DNA of 64,000 nucleotides from Delphinus delphis (GCF_949987515.2 NC_082686.1:46601559-46665558); one strand, 5' to 3'; shown: positions 11,980-23,949, counted from the first letter of the stretch. Numbers and translations are program-made. Notes: generated by a model not told the origin, from the sequence alone.

Positions 11980-14001
11980 TTTGCTTATCTTACTGTGTTT
12001 TGGGTCTCCTTTTCTCAGGCTGTAGGTTTGTATTTCCCGTTGTTTTTGGTGTCTTCCCCCAGTGGCTAAGGTTGGTTCAGTGGGGTGTGTAGGCTTCCTG
12101 GTGTAGGGGACTAGTGCCTGTGTTCTGGTGGATGAGGCTGGATCTTGTCTTTCTGTTGGGCAGGTCCATGTCTGGTGGTGTGTTTTGGGGTGTCTGTGGC
12201 CTTATTATGATTTTAGGCAGCCTTGGTGCTAATGGATGGTGTTGTGTTCCTTTCTTGCTAGTTGTTTGGCATAGGATGTCCAGCACTGTAACTTGCTGGT
12301 CGTTGAGTGGAGCTGGGTCTTGGTGTTGAGATGGAGATCTCTGGGAGATTTTTGCCATTTGATATTATGTGGAGCTGGGAGATCTCTGGTGGACCAATGT
12401 CCTGAACTTGGCTCTCCCACCTCTTAGGCACAGCCCTGATGCCTGGCTGGAGCACCATGAGCCTGTCACCCACACAGCTCAGAATAAAAGGGAGAAGAAA
12501 AAGATAAAATAAAATAAACAAAAAAAGTTATTAAAATAAAAAACAAAAAATAATTATTAAAAAGATATTTTTAAGTAATTTTAAAAAGAAGAAAGAAAGA
12601 AAGAACAACGAAACCAAAACAAATTCACCAATGTTAACAAGCGCTGAAAACTCTACTAAAGCAAACAAACCAACAAACAAAAAAACGGACAGACAGAACC
12701 CTAGGACAAATGGTAAAGCAAAGCTATACAGACAAAATCACACACAGAAGCATACGCATACACACTCACAAAAAGAGAAAAAGGGGAAAAAAAATAACGT
12801 TGCTCCCAAAGTCCTTGTCAAGTTGGGATGATTCCTTGTCCATTCAGGTAGTCCACAGATGCAGGGTACCTCAAGTTGATTGTGGAGATTTAATCCGCTG
12901 CTCCTGAGGCTGCTGGGAGAGATTCCCCTTTCTCTTCTTTGTTCGCACAGCTCCTGGGATTCAACTTTGGATTTGGCCCTGCCTCTGCGTGTAGGTTGCC
13001 CGAGGGCATCTGTTCTTTGCTCAGACAGGACGTGGTTAAAGGAGCAGCTGGCTCACTCAGGCCGGGGGTGGGGGGTGGGGGGCGAGGGAGGGGCACAGAG
13101 TGCGGGGCGAGCCTGAGGCTACAGAGGCCAGCATGGTGTTGCAACAGCCTGAGGTGCACCGTGTGTTCTCCCAGGGAAATTGTCCCTGGATCACAGGACC
13201 CTGGCAGTGGTGGGCTGCACAGGCTCCCAAGAGGGTGTGGATAGTGACCTGTGCTTTCACACAGGATTTTTGGTGGCTGCAGAAGCAGCGTTAGCATTTC
13301 ATCCCCATTTCTGTGGTCCGAGCTGATAGCCGCCGCTCGTGCCCGTCTCTGAAGCTTGTTTAGGCAGTGGTCTGAATCCCCTCTTCTTGAGCACCGCGAA
13401 ACAATGGTCTCTTGTCTCTTAGGCAGGTCCAGACTCTTTCTTGGACTCCCTTCCAGCTAGCTGTGGTGCACTAGCCCCCTCCAGGCTGTGTTCATGCAGC
13501 CAACCCCAGTGCTCTCCCTGGGATCCGACCTCCGAAGCCCGAGCCTCAGCTCCCAACCCCCACCCATCCCGGCGGGTGAGCAGACAAGCCTCTCGGGCTG
13601 GTGAGTGCTGGTCAGCACCAATCCTCTGTGCGGGAATCTCTCTGCTTTGCCCTCTGCACCCCTGTTGCTGCGCTCTCCTCCGTGGCTCTGAAGCTTCCTC
13701 CCCTGCTGCCACCCCTAATTCCACCAGTGAAGGGACTTCCTAGTGTGTGGAAACCTTTCCTCCTTCACAGCTCCCTCCCAGGGGTGCATGTCCCATCCCT
13801 ATTATTTTGTCTCTGTTTTTTCTTTTGCACTACTCAGGTATGTGGGGATTTTCTTGCCTTTTGGGAGGTCTGAGGTCTTCTGCCAGTGTTCAGTAGGTGT
13901 TCTGTAGGAGTTGTTCCACATGTAGATGTATTTCTGATGTATTTGTAGGGAGGAAGGTGATCTCCACGTCTTACTCCTCTACCATGTTGAAGGTCCCCCC
14001 G
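11980..14001 (-). promoter_or_regulatory. Long GC-rich L1 5'UTR / promoter region
   Basis: About 2 kb between the L1 5' end and ORF1. The distal part (12880-14000) is GC-rich with many CpGs, and an A/T-rich purine stretch separates it from the ORF-proximal part (12480-12620). The L1 5'UTR is known to hold the internal RNA polymerase II promoter. Several overlapping open frames here (13057-13743) are products of GC richness, not genes. Confidence 0.75.
12463..12505 (-). promoter_or_regulatory. Candidate splice acceptor inside L1 5'UTR
   Basis: On the minus strand the sequence has a pyrimidine-rich tract (positions 12505-12485, 'tctttttcttctccctttt') and then 'gggtgacag' ending at AG 12464-12463; the next base, 12462, starts 'gctcatggtgctccagcc'. 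That base is the homologue of position 54010, where the DUSP11-linked L1 begins. I infer that this AG is the acceptor used in that fusion. Confidence 0.7.
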
Positions 14002-14015
14002 AAGCATCTAATTTA
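14002..14015. repeat. Right TSD of the 7.9-kb L1 insertion
   Basis: Exact copy of 6072-6085, directly after the L1 5' end. Confidence 0.9.
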
Positions 14016-14225
14016 AATTGGTGTACTCCTGACTCATAACTTTGTATTGTATTATGATATTTTATTTTATTCACATAGCCTATCATTAGCTGAGATTATT
14101 CTGATATCTAGTTTTTGTTCATTTACTGTGTCTGCTCTTTCTGTCCTCTTCTCTGCCATCTTCCCCCCAGCAAGAACTTTGCCTGGCACATAGTACGCAC
14201 TTATTATATATTTAATGAGGAGATC
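14016..14225 (-). mobile_element. L2 LINE fragment, right half
   Basis: Continuation of the L2 of 5620-6071: 'cagcaagaactttgcctggcacatagtacgcacttattata' corresponds to the conserved L2 end ('..cctggcacatagtaggcgctcaataaa'). The strand follows the left half. Confidence 0.65.
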
Positions 14226-15649
14226 AGTCTTACCTGATTAACTTGATATGCTATGACAGTAATTTCATCTCTCAATCAGTCCAGAAGTAGGCAAGAGGAA
14301 ATACTACTTTAAACTTAATTCCTTACAACAAAGACAAACTGATTGAGCCAATGAGAGTAATAACAACTTTGGAGAATGTGAGCAATGTTCTCGGAATTAA
14401 TAATAAAGCTGTGGAAAGGAATGCTGGGAGACAGCCAGACATCTACCCAGGACTTCAGGAAAGCACATCTCAAAAAGTTTAAGACAAATTAGGTATGACC
14501 ACATGGACAGGGATTCTAAAAGGGAAGATTGCTTCAGAGAGATGGAAGAATAACAATGACACTCTGATAATACAGTCTTTGATTATATTTTTATAAACAA
14601 AAAGTGGAGCCTTAGGTACTGTCTGGGATGAGATCATATTTTAATAAGACATGTACAAAAGACAGAATAAACAGTGTATAACCAAAAATGAAAACAAAAG
14701 TACCATAAACCCATTAAAACTGTCAAAGTCCAAAATAGGCTGTGGAGTACAAAAAATAGAATGTAGAGTTTAAATGACTTTTTAAAAATTACAATTTGCT
14801 CTTTCCAAATTGAGAAGAACATGAAGCGTCAAATTCATTTGGGTGAGACAGAGCAATGTTAGTAAAAGACTAAACTGTTAATGTTTGTTTCCAACTTTTA
14901 TATAAAGAGAAATTTCTTTCAAGCTGAAAAAAGAAGAAACATGAAGAAGAAAAATGAGGCACAAGATAGACTAAGGAAAATACATTAATGGAGCGATCTA
15001 TGTAGCTCAGAGTGTTAAAACAGCTTGCAATCATACAAGCATTAAGGAATCATGTTGACTAGTACAGAGGGGAAAAAGCCTCATCCTAAAGCTCACAAAG
15101 GGTAAAATAAATGTTTGAAACTATATACCTACTAATTTGCATCCTTCATGGTAAAATTCTAAATCATGTTATTGGGGTTGTAAGGGAGTGTATCTTAAAG
15201 TATTTTCCAGGAATACGGCAGGATGTTAAAAACAACCAAACAACACAACCACTACCAACCAGGTTTCCACACACAAATAAGCTTGGGAAAAGTTGGGTTA
15301 ATTGAAGTTAAACAGGACTTCTCATTACTGCACTTTACAATGTGCAATATGCACTGTGACTTCCCAAGAAAGAGCATATAGTATGTGGTGTTTTCTCAAA
15401 CTTATCTGATCATGGAAATTTTTTCCTTTTTCTCTTGTAGCATCTCATAGAACTAGAATCTTGTTGAATATAATTTGGGAAACAGTGTTCTGGTGGCATG
15501 CTGCAGGGTTTTATACTTAGGTCCCTTGTGTTCAATCAACACTTTTCCTAATAATTTAAATGAAGACAAGAGGGCCTGCTTATAGCATTTGCAGTCAAGA
15601 CATAGCTGGGAGAGATGGTTAATATGATGCATGACTGAATCAAGTTTTA
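14226..15649. other. Intergenic sequence, nothing recognised
   Basis: AT-rich and without identifiable repeat or exon. Short frames at 14634 and 15111 have no support. Confidence 0.5.
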
Positions 15650-16240
15650 AAAATATTATGACAGGTTGAATTATTGGGCTCCAAGATCATCTCACAGGAT
15701 AAGAGACACCTGGCTTAACAGCAATTTCTATGAACAAAATCTAGAGGGTTTACTTGACTATAAACTCAGTATGACCCAACATTGTGTTGCCCCTGTGAGC
15801 AAAAAGAACGTAGTGAAACTATTACACTGGGATGTTTTCACAGATGACAAAGGACTTGGCAGGGGCATTCCTAATTTCATTGTCTTCAGTACCGGTCGTA
15901 CAACATTTGGAAGTGGAGTTAGGGATTGTAATGTGCTCATTTTGAGGACCACAAGAAAGGGAAGATGTCTGGATGCGTGTCACAATAGCAACACCAAAAT
16001 GGTAATGTTTGGTCTAGATAAACGTGTACTTGCATTAGACTCCATATAAGGAAAGACTTTCTGATTGTTCTCATTTCAAGGAGAAACAAAGTAAAATTCT
16101 GACTTACAAGCCGGTGAACTCTTTATTCCTGGATATCTTCAAATCAGGCTGGTGATTGTCTTTCCAGGATGTTGAAGGTGGAATTCTTACAATGACTCCC
16201 ACTTTCTGAGATAAAATAGTTTCTAGAAGTCTATGATACT
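15650..16240 (+). mobile_element. Ancient CR1/L3-like LINE 3' end (tentative)
   Basis: 'tctagagggtttacttgactataaactcagtatgacccaacattgtg' and, farther on, 'tggatatcttcaaatcaggctggtgattgtctttccaggatgttgaaggtggaattc' followed by 'tctagaagtctatgatactatg' match in order the 3' part of CR1/L3-type LINEs (a 'caggctggat..' block, then '..tctgagattctatgattctatg'). A 127-residue frame (15666-16049) lies inside; its content looks like chance openness in an old repeat. Confidence 0.5.
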
Positions 16241-16329
16241 ATGTATTTAACTATTATTTTTCTGGTCACTAGAATCTTATAAGATTTTCATATACAGCAC
16301 TGAAAATGCTAGACCTGGAAATAACCTTA

Positions 16330-17010
16330 GAAATAATCTATGTAAGACTCTGCTTTTTAGAGGTGAGAAACTAAGGCTCAGAAAATTTCTGTTCTTTAAT
16401 TTGCCAGATGTTTCCTGGGTGCAAAGCCCTGAAATATGTAACTGTAGAGAACACCAACATGAACAAGGAAAACTTGCTTGCCATAAGCTTATAATCTAAG
16501 TAGCCAAAACACAACACAGAGATGCAAAACATGTGTAGTTGAGGAATAAGCAACTCATTCTGATTGGCAGATCAGGAAATGTGAAAGTTGGGAGTGTTCT
16601 AGCAGAGAAAACATTAGCAAACTCTGAGGGAGAAAAGTGGTTGGGAAGAGGTTTCCATGGAGTTGGAGGCCATCTCATGTAGGACCAACTCCAGGTAAAG
16701 GACCATGTAGGCCTTGGAAGTGGACTCAGGCCCATTTGGACCAGAAATACTGAGACCTGGATTCCAGCTACCTTGAATGTGATCTCAAAGGTAGACAGAT
16801 GCAGGTTCCGGGTGGGCACATCCCTTAAAGCCCACAAACTCATTGCCTCATGGGGAGAGGCATAGACAAATTAGGGTTAGAGTGAGGTCTTCTAAACCTC
16901 AGGGCCAAAGGCAGAAACCCCTTTTGTCATAGGGTAGGAATTTTGATTTTATTTTGGAGCCATTCAAGTTTTCTGCAGAGGGAAGTGGTATCATTTGCTA
17001 AGGTCATGCT
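16330..17010 (+). mobile_element. L2/MIR-derived patches
   Basis: 'gaggtgagaaactaaggctcagaaaa' (16360 region), 'atgtttcctgggtgcaaagccctgaaatatg..gaacaccaacatgaacaag' and 'ttttggagccattcaagttttctgcagagggaagtggtatcattt' resemble successive L2 body segments. They are strongly diverged and the borders are soft. Confidence 0.5.
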
Positions 17011-17328
17011 GACGAGCCTGGAATCCACATTTCCAATCCCTAGTCCAATATATCACCCATTACTCCACACCGCACCTATTATTACCTATTAAGGTCTGTG
17101 TTCCACATTGATTGAACTCTAACTTAACCCTTTATGGGCACCTATTATAAAGAAAACCTTTCAGGTATGGATCTAAAACAACACATATAAACATTTCCAA
17201 AAGAAATCAACCAATGCCTATTCACACTAAAAACTTATTTTATTTAAGGGAATAATAAAATATGAAGAATAAAGTACTGGCATTCATTAAATCAGTCCAA
17301 AAATAACATTACTACTTATTGAACACCC

Positions 17329-17331
<3 letters not shown>

Positions 17332-17381
<50 letters not shown>
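17332..17381. repeat. (GT)n microsatellite
   Basis: About 24 uninterrupted GT units; potentially polymorphic. Confidence 0.98.
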
Positions 17382-17383
<2 letters not shown>

Positions 17384-17515
17384 CGCTTCTAAACCTTGCA
17401 ACAAACCTACAAGGTAAGTATTATTAATCCCCATCAACAGATGAGGAACTGGGGTTGTCTATGTAAGGCCAGCCAGTAAGTCACTGAACCTGGGTACAAA
17501 CTCAAGTTTGCCTGA
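17384..17515 (-). repeat. MIR fragment
   Basis: 'ttgcaacaaacctacaaggtaagtattattaatccccatcaacagatgaggaact' is the antisense MIR core ('..caacaaccctatgaggtaggtactattattatccccattttacagatgaggaaac'). It follows the GT tract directly. Confidence 0.8.
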
Positions 17516-17749
17516 CAATAATGTTCATGATATTCCCTCTATAGCACTCAATAGTCTACTGGGGGAAGGACGGCAGTGTTGTTCAGGTTGTCCTTTTCTA
17601 TGTGTTAATCTCTATTTTATAAGAAAAATAACAGAATGTAAATTCCTCAAGGAAAATGATTCTACTTTTCACTTTCCCTACTCCTTACAACTGCAATCGG
17701 TACGGCAACAGAATATAACAAGCAATTTAATCCAGTTGAAAAACCACTG

Positions 17750-17870
17750 ATTCATTCAGCAAGTATTTATGAAAAGTCTACTATGTGCCAGACACTGTTC
17801 TTGGCTCTGAGGATACATCAGTGAACAAAACATGCAAATTCCCAGCCCTCATACAGAATTCAGTTTCTTG
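17750..17870 (+). mobile_element. L2 3' end fragment
   Basis: 'ttcattcagcaagtatttatgaaaagtctactatgtgccagacactgttcttggctctgaggatacatcagtgaacaaaac' matches the L2 3' end closely. Confidence 0.85.
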
Positions 17871-18359
17871 CTATTGTAAGACTAAGGTCCTTGTGTTCTT
17901 GATTGATGTCAGGGAAGGCTGATCTCAGCTTCTGGAGGATGTTCACCATGCCTGATATATGGCCCTCTCTATGACAGGGCAGTTGCTCACTCAAGCCCAG
18001 CAAAAGAAGATCTCTGCTTCTTCCAGTTTCTGATTTCTGTCTCTGACCTCTAAATTCAAATTCACAGGGCTCATGTGATTACTTGAGTAGGCTCAGGCCC
18101 ACTCAGATCATCTCTATTTTGATTAACTCAGTCAACTGCTCAGTAACATAAGTACATCTGTAAAATGTTCAGTAATTAAAATAAAAATCTGCAGTAGTTA
18201 AATCTGTAATTAAAATTACTCAATTACATTTTCAGTCACCTCTTTTTCTATATAACATAATCACAGAGTGATATCTCATCATATTCATTGGGTTCATCTT
18301 AGAATTCTGTCTACCACAGGCAGTAAAGGAGCTTGAGGATTAATTTCAATCTTTTGCTT
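17871..18359. other. Intergenic sequence, probably old repeat
   Basis: 'gggctcatgtgattacttgagtaggctcaggcccactcagatcatctctattttgattaactcagtcaactg' looks like a known interspersed repeat, but I cannot assign the family. Confidence 0.4.
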
Positions 18360-18480
18360 TATATTTTTCATTTATTAATTCACTCATCATTAATATATGC
18401 TTACTGAACATTTATTATATGTATACTATACTACAGGCTATAGCTAAGTAAATAATAAGACAGAAGTCACAGCCTTCAAG
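18360..18480 (+). mobile_element. L2 3' end fragment
   Basis: 'ttcatttattaattcactcatcattaatatatgcttactgaacatttattatatg' and 'gtcacagccttcaaggatct' follow the L2 3' consensus order. Confidence 0.65.
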
Positions 18481-20559
18481 GATCTAAAAATCCAAAAAAA
18501 AGACATTTCAATAAATGATAGCAATAATAAAATGGTATGATAACTGCAATAAAAGAATGTGATTTGGCACAGAAGAACGTCATCTAGAAGGGCCAGATAG
18601 CATTGTGAAAATGATGCAATACCTATTACATTAATTGGTGGACTCAAACCCTTCTGAATACATAGCCTTTATTTTGAGACTTATGGAAGGAGTTACAATG
18701 GAGACATATTCTCCCTTACTGGTATTAGCTTTTTTCTATTTAACAGCTATGAATGCTGAGTTTTCCCATCTACTAAGATGTACTTTACAAAGTATGACTA
18801 CTCACTCTGTGGGCTAATCAGTTTTTCAGTTAAGTCTGTAAAGTGAAATTGATGAGTCTTTGGAGAGGTCTTTCTACATTAATGAATGGGGTGAGAAAAG
18901 TCCCAGTTTCTATTAACAATAACAGGAACTACTGGTTTTAAACTTTCTTCCATCTGCAGGTTGGAAATATAGGTTAAGTCATACCACTAGTAAATCTGTA
19001 ACAAGATCCCACAGGGCAATAAAACACAGTGAACACATTCATTTCTTGGCTTATAGACAGGGGAAGTACGCGAATGCCTAGGCTCCAAAGGAATGACTGT
19101 ACAGTTCTGTTTGTAGTTACCCATGGTCTGTATAAACAGATGAAAGGTCCTTGGTTTCTTTTTGAATCAGGAAGGGTAGTGAGATTCTAGCAGTCAAAAG
19201 CAAAACACTGTTGGCTACAGACAAATTTGATCAATGGTCTAGGAGCTTCAACTTGCCATTCTATTTCCTTAGCAAGCATTTCATCTTGTGCCAGCCACTG
19301 CTGTGCACTGCGTTGGATTTGGGGTACTGGCTATTCATCATCCCTTTGTTTTCTCACCAAGCACAAGGATGCCAACAAGGCTGCTTATTGCCTCATGATA
19401 GCAGGTGGCAATGTTGGCAGTTAAACAGTCAGCAAGACATTAATCTTACTTTTATTGCTCTGTTCCAGAAAAACATAAAACTGAATGGAATCCCATTTCC
19501 CCACCTCCCAAGTTTTTTCAACTATCAGACTGTTTGAAAAAAACAAAACAAAGCAAAAGCCAACAAACTTAGCAACACAGAAGTTCCTTATAGCTCAGGG
19601 ACACTGACTGATATATATTTCTAGAATAAACAAGTGAAATCTTCACATAAAGAGCCAGTCTAATATTATATAGCATGGAAGAATTTTTTCCTGTAAAATG
19701 AAATATGGGAATTGTCCTTAATAGTAAGATTTTGAGCGGTTGATTGTTTCATTGATTGATCCATTCATGTGATCTGCAGGGTTTCTCAACCTCAGCACAA
19801 TTGACATTTGAGGTCTTAGACCATTCCAGAGTAAAATGAAACATGATGAGAGCACCGTTGATTATCTGTCTAGACCCCTTCAGAGTCCTTTTATGTTTTC
19901 TTTTTGTGCATCCATTCCCCAGCTCCTCTGTATAGTGCTCCCAAATGCTTACTCCTGCACCTTACTTCAGGGGACTGTTCTTGGGTGACTTGAGCTGCTC
20001 TGCCAACAGGTGCAGAGAGCTGGGGATGCCTAGGAGATATTGGGTTTCAGCGTAGCTCACAGCTTATGGGATCAGCTCTGGGATGTAATTTCTGTTTTAG
20101 CCCACCTGGGAGACAGGTTCAGGTTGCATTCACTTGCTTCCTTGCTATTCCTCGTCAACTTCTCCTGGAAGAACTTCCTTAACAAATCACCTACACAATC
20201 AGATAAGCATTTAAAAGAGATTCGTCTGGTTGTGATATGGAGAAAAGAGGGTTGGCTGAGATCATATAAAAATAAGACTGGCCTCCTAAATATTGAGCGT
20301 ATCATAGCTCTCTGGATCTCAGGTGGGTATGCAATCCAAACTTCACTCAAAGCAGGAACCTCTTCTAAGCATTCATTACAGATCAGCTTTGGCTTGAAGA
20401 TCTAGAAGGTTATTCTTTTACAAAACAGTCTTTTTTATAGGGTTGCAGCAGTTATAAATTCTTCCTATAATGAGTCCAGATGGGCCTCCCATGAAATTTG
20501 TCCATTATTCCATGTTCTGCTCTCTAGAATCTCACAGATTAAAACTAATCCTTTGAGAA
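18481..20559. other. Intergenic sequence, little recognised
   Basis: No gene. 'gggtttctcaacctcagcacaattgacatttgag' near 19781-19815 resembles the terminus of an old hAT-type non-autonomous element. Frames at 19211 and 20040 (108 and 121 residues) have no recognisable domain. Confidence 0.45.
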
Positions 20560-20614
20560 AAAAAATTGTAACTGTGAGGTGATGGATATTAACCTTGTTG
20601 TAGTAATCATTTTG

Positions 20615-20672
<58 letters not shown>

Positions 20673-20740
20673 TCATCATATTATATACCTTAAACTAATA
20701 GTATTATATGTCAATTATATCTTAATAAAAGTGGGGGGAA
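20560..20740 (+). mobile_element. Old L1 (L1M) 3'UTR end containing (AT)n
   Basis: 'gtgaggtgatggatattaaccttgttgtagtaatcattttgtaatatat..' and '..atcatattatataccttaaactaatagtattatatgtcaattatatcttaataaaa' is the standard mammalian-wide L1 3' end. The internal 'tatat' has expanded into a perfect (AT)n run at 20616-20668. Confidence 0.8.
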
Positions 20741-20784
20741 AAACAAACCAACAAACAGACAAACAAAAAAACTAATCCTTTGAA

Positions 20785-21270
20785 CACATGTGGTTAATTT
20801 TATTTATCAACTTGACTGGGCCCACAGGGTGCCCAGACATTTTGATCAAACACTATTCCAGGTGTGTCTGTGAGGTTGTTTCCACAAGAGATTAATATTT
20901 GACTCAGTAGACTGAGTAAAGCAGATTATCCTCCCTAACATGGGTAGGCCTAATCTAATCAACTGAAGATGGGAATTGAACAAAAAGGCCAAGTAAGAGG
21001 AAATTCCTCCTGACTACTTGAGCTAGGACATTGGTCTTTTTCTGCCTTCAGACATAAAATGAAAAACCAGCTCTTCTTGGGTCATGAGCCTGCAGGCTTT
21101 CAGACTGGAACTATACCATCAAATCTCCAAGGTCTCCAGCTTTCTATCTGCAGATCCGGGGACTTCTCAACCTCCATAATCACATGAGCCAATTCCTTAT
21201 AATAAATCTTTTTATAAATATTTATTCCATTGGTCCTGTTTCTCCGGAGAACCCTGACTAGTACAATGCA
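20785..21270 (+). repeat. Ancient interspersed repeat, family not assigned
   Basis: Begins 'gtggttaattttatttatcaacttgactgggcccacagggtgcccagac' and ends 'cctgtttctccggagaaccctgactagtac'. Both ends are hallmarks of a common mammalian repeat that I recognise but cannot name with confidence. Confidence 0.6.
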
Positions 21271-21780
21271 ACATCCCTCAGGTAGGGATTTCCCTATGTA
21301 GTCTGATATAAGAGCAACTGATATCCCGTATATACCTTATCCCCTCTGGCCTGCCAGAAATCACTGGTATTGACTATACCAGTTTGGAAAAAGGGATTGT
21401 ACCTGCATAACACTTTGGTTAAATGTAAACTTATGTGAGAAATACATGAGAAAATAATACATGAATTCAAGAACAATTTTATTGTACTACCAGAACTTTG
21501 AGTAGGTGAGATGCAGGGAAGTATGTTTTGATATGGGATGTAGAAATTCTGATAAAAGAATCAAGGCAGGAAATTAGGCTCTGGTAAGTTTCCATAATTC
21601 AGGATTTTAGAAATTCTGGGGTGGCATGAGATGTTTGAGATGTGGAAGGGTACAAGAAGGCAGACAAAAGACTGCTGGTCATCAATTTTTCCTTAGACTG
21701 GCCCAGCATAAAAAGAAATTTCCACTGATGATTTTAACTGATGTCTAGTTTACACATACTTCTAAAAGAAATTAATAAAT

Positions 21781-21900
21781 GTAATATTTTTGTATACATT
21801 TTTTAGGCATGAACTATTTCCTTTGGTCACTTTTCATGTGGTAATATTTTTGTATACATTTTTCAGACATGAACTATTTCCTTTGGTCACTTTTCATGTG
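21781..21900. repeat. 60-bp tandem duplication
   Basis: Bases 21781-21840 are repeated at 21841-21900 with about three mismatches, clustered at 'tttttaggcatg' versus 'tttcagacatg'. There is no spacer. A 61-residue open frame spans both copies and so has an internal repeat, which is incidental. Confidence 0.97.
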
Positions 21901-22201
21901 GTGAATCCAGCTGTTAGGAACAGAATCAGCAGAGTACTTCTTGGCTGTAAGACAATTGCTAAGACAATATACTAATATCTGACTTGGTTGGCAACTTTAG
22001 GACAAAATTCTCTAAGTGTGTAAGGCAAGTGTAGGCAACTAAAACCTCATGGCCCTAAATTACAATCATCCATGTAGTAGTCTAGGATTTTAAGGCCCTA
22101 GGATAGAGAGATTCCACATAACTTAAACATGCAAAGGATTTTTGTGTGTTAACAAGAACAGTTATTACCTGGGAAAAAATTACTATCTTCATGAGAATAT
22201 T

Positions 22202-22421
22202 ACTTTTACCCTTTTTTTTTTTGCAGTACGCGGGCCTCACTGTTGTGGCCTCTCCTGTGGCGGAGCACAGGCTCCAGTCGCGCAGGCTCAGCGGCCATGG
22301 CTCACGGGCCTAGCCGCTCCGCGGCATGTGGGATCTTCCCGGACCGGGGCACGAACCCGCGTCCCCTGCATCAGCAGGCGGACTCCCAACCACTGCGCCA
22401 CCAGGGAAGCCCACTTTTACC
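22202..22421 (-). repeat. CHR-2-type SINE with TSD, minus strand
   Basis: SINE body at 22211-22412: poly-T, then the antisense body ending 'gcgccaccagggaagcc'. The duplication 'acttttacc' is at 22202-22210 and 22413-22421. Many intact CpGs suggest a fairly young copy. Confidence 0.95.
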
Positions 22422-23184
22422 TATTTTTAATCTTGGTCATTTCTCTTTATGTGTTACTCAACAATTAATGAGTTAATAAAAAGGATTTTAAAAATGATAG
22501 CTGGCACTGAGCCACTTGAGGATCTAGACATCTTAACAGGATTTATTTATTTAACTTACACTACTCTACACTTGATAGTAATTTTCCTTTGGCTACACAC
22601 CAATAGCATTTCTAACTTCCATCTACTTTATTTATACACATACTCTCTGATGAGAATGTGTATCATTTCTAAGTTATGGCCCCAAATTATTTTTAATAAT
22701 CTTCTATTGTACCTAATTATTGGTGTTTATTTCAATCCCACCCTAAATTTCATCACATTTTAAAACAGAGAGCACTAGTCTGAAGCTCACAAGAACTGGT
22801 TGAACTCCAGTAATTAAATATGGCTGGGTGATCTTAAGCAAAGTCATAACATCTCTTTAGGCCTGTTCTTTTTTCTTAGATGCCAATAGAGGCTTTAAAG
22901 AACATAATTTCTGAAACGACAATCAATTAGAATATTCTACAATTAGAATGGGTTATTTTAATACTAGTTATGTATATGCTCTTATTTTAGCAATATTTAT
23001 ATTTTTTAATTCAAGTGAATAAAAAAGTACATTCAATTTTAAATACTTATAGGAATGGCTAGGAAGAAATGAAGCCACCTCTAATATTATCACTTTACAA
23101 TCCTAGCTTATAAAGTGATGGGAAATGTCAGAAGATGTAGGGTAGGGAAGACATCTTCCCTTCATCATGCAATGTTTTATCTTT
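22422..23184. other. Intergenic sequence, nothing recognised
   Basis: AT-rich; no supported gene. The 104-residue frame at 22449-22763 starts at the SINE edge and has no domain. Confidence 0.5.
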
Positions 23185-23538
23185 AAAATCCAGTAAGCTC
23201 AGGGCTTCCCTGGTGGCTCAGCGGTTGAGAATCTGCCTGCTAATGCAGGGGACACGGGTTTGAGCCTGGTCTGGGAGGATCCCACATGCCGCGGAGCAAC
23301 TAGGCCCATGAGCCACAACTACTGAGCCTGCGCGTCTGGAGCCTGTGCTCCACAACAAGAGAGGCCGTGATAGTGAGAGGCCCGCACACCGCGATGAAGA
23401 GTGGCCTGCGTTTGCCACAACTAGAGAAAGTCCTCGCACAGAAACAAAGACCCAACACAGCAAAAATTAATTAATTAATTAATTAACTCCTACCCCCAAC
23501 ATCTTCTTTAGAAAAAAAAAAAAAATCCAGTAAGCTCA
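23185..23538 (+). repeat. Longer CHR-type SINE with 17-bp TSD
   Basis: SINE 23202-23521: head 'gggcttccctggtggctcagcgg', extended body 'agagtggcctgcgtttgccacaactagagaaagtc', tail (TTAA)n at 23466-23486 plus an A-run. The duplication 'aaaatccagtaagctca' occurs at 23185-23201 and 23522-23538 and is perfect. The tail contains a non-SINE segment 'ctcctacccccaacatcttctttag' before the A-run, which may be a 3' transduction. Confidence 0.93.
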
Positions 23539-23949
23539 TTGAGGGAGGGAGGGAGCAGAGCTTCCCTCCCTACTCCAGATTCCCTACTGGTACTGGGCTT
23601 ACGTCCCAGTATGAGTGGGAAATTAGCTTTTTATTGAATTTTGAGTTAAACTGTGCAGTTTTAACTGATAGCAAAGATGACTGCCAGGTCACTGGCACAT
23701 AAGAGTGTGGAGGATTTGCAGCAAAAGTACTAAGAACTCTCCAGGGAATGTTCTTGGAAAACACATGGTGGTTTCTCTTCTTTTAATAGATATCATCTCC
23801 TATGGGGATTCTATAGCCAGGCTTCATCTGAGCTGTGAACATGTAAAAGCATGGAGAGAGTCAACATAAACTGAGAGAAAAAGGTATTTGAGCTTGGATT
23901 ACCCATACTAAATCAGCCTCCATCATTTTTTTGGTTCCTCATATCCTGA
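23539..23949. other. Intergenic sequence, nothing recognised
   Basis: Contains a short (GGGA)n patch at 23541-23556; otherwise nothing recognised. Confidence 0.5.

Larger units (their letters stand above)
6086..14001 (-). mobile_element. Full-length L1 with extra L1 3' tail, minus strand
   Basis: A minus-strand L1 flanked by a 14-bp TSD. Reading 5' to 3' (right to left): 5'UTR from 14001 to about 11980, ORF1 about 11979-11143, ORF2 from about 11029 to about 7340, 3'UTR to about 6968. A second L1 3' tail (6962-6140) and an imperfect poly-T run follow. Many stops and frameshifts make it inactive. The 5' end sits directly against the TSD ('ggtccccccg' then 'aagcatc'), so it is not 5'-truncated. 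Confidence 0.93.

Noticed and set aside
12890..13743. Several overlapping GC-rich frames of 90-135 residues
   Set aside because: They fall in the GC-rich L1 leader, on both strands and in several frames at once, as expected from base composition.
15666..16049. 127-residue open frame on the plus strand
   Set aside because: It lies in a degraded CR1/L3-like repeat; the translation does not resemble a reverse transcriptase or other family.
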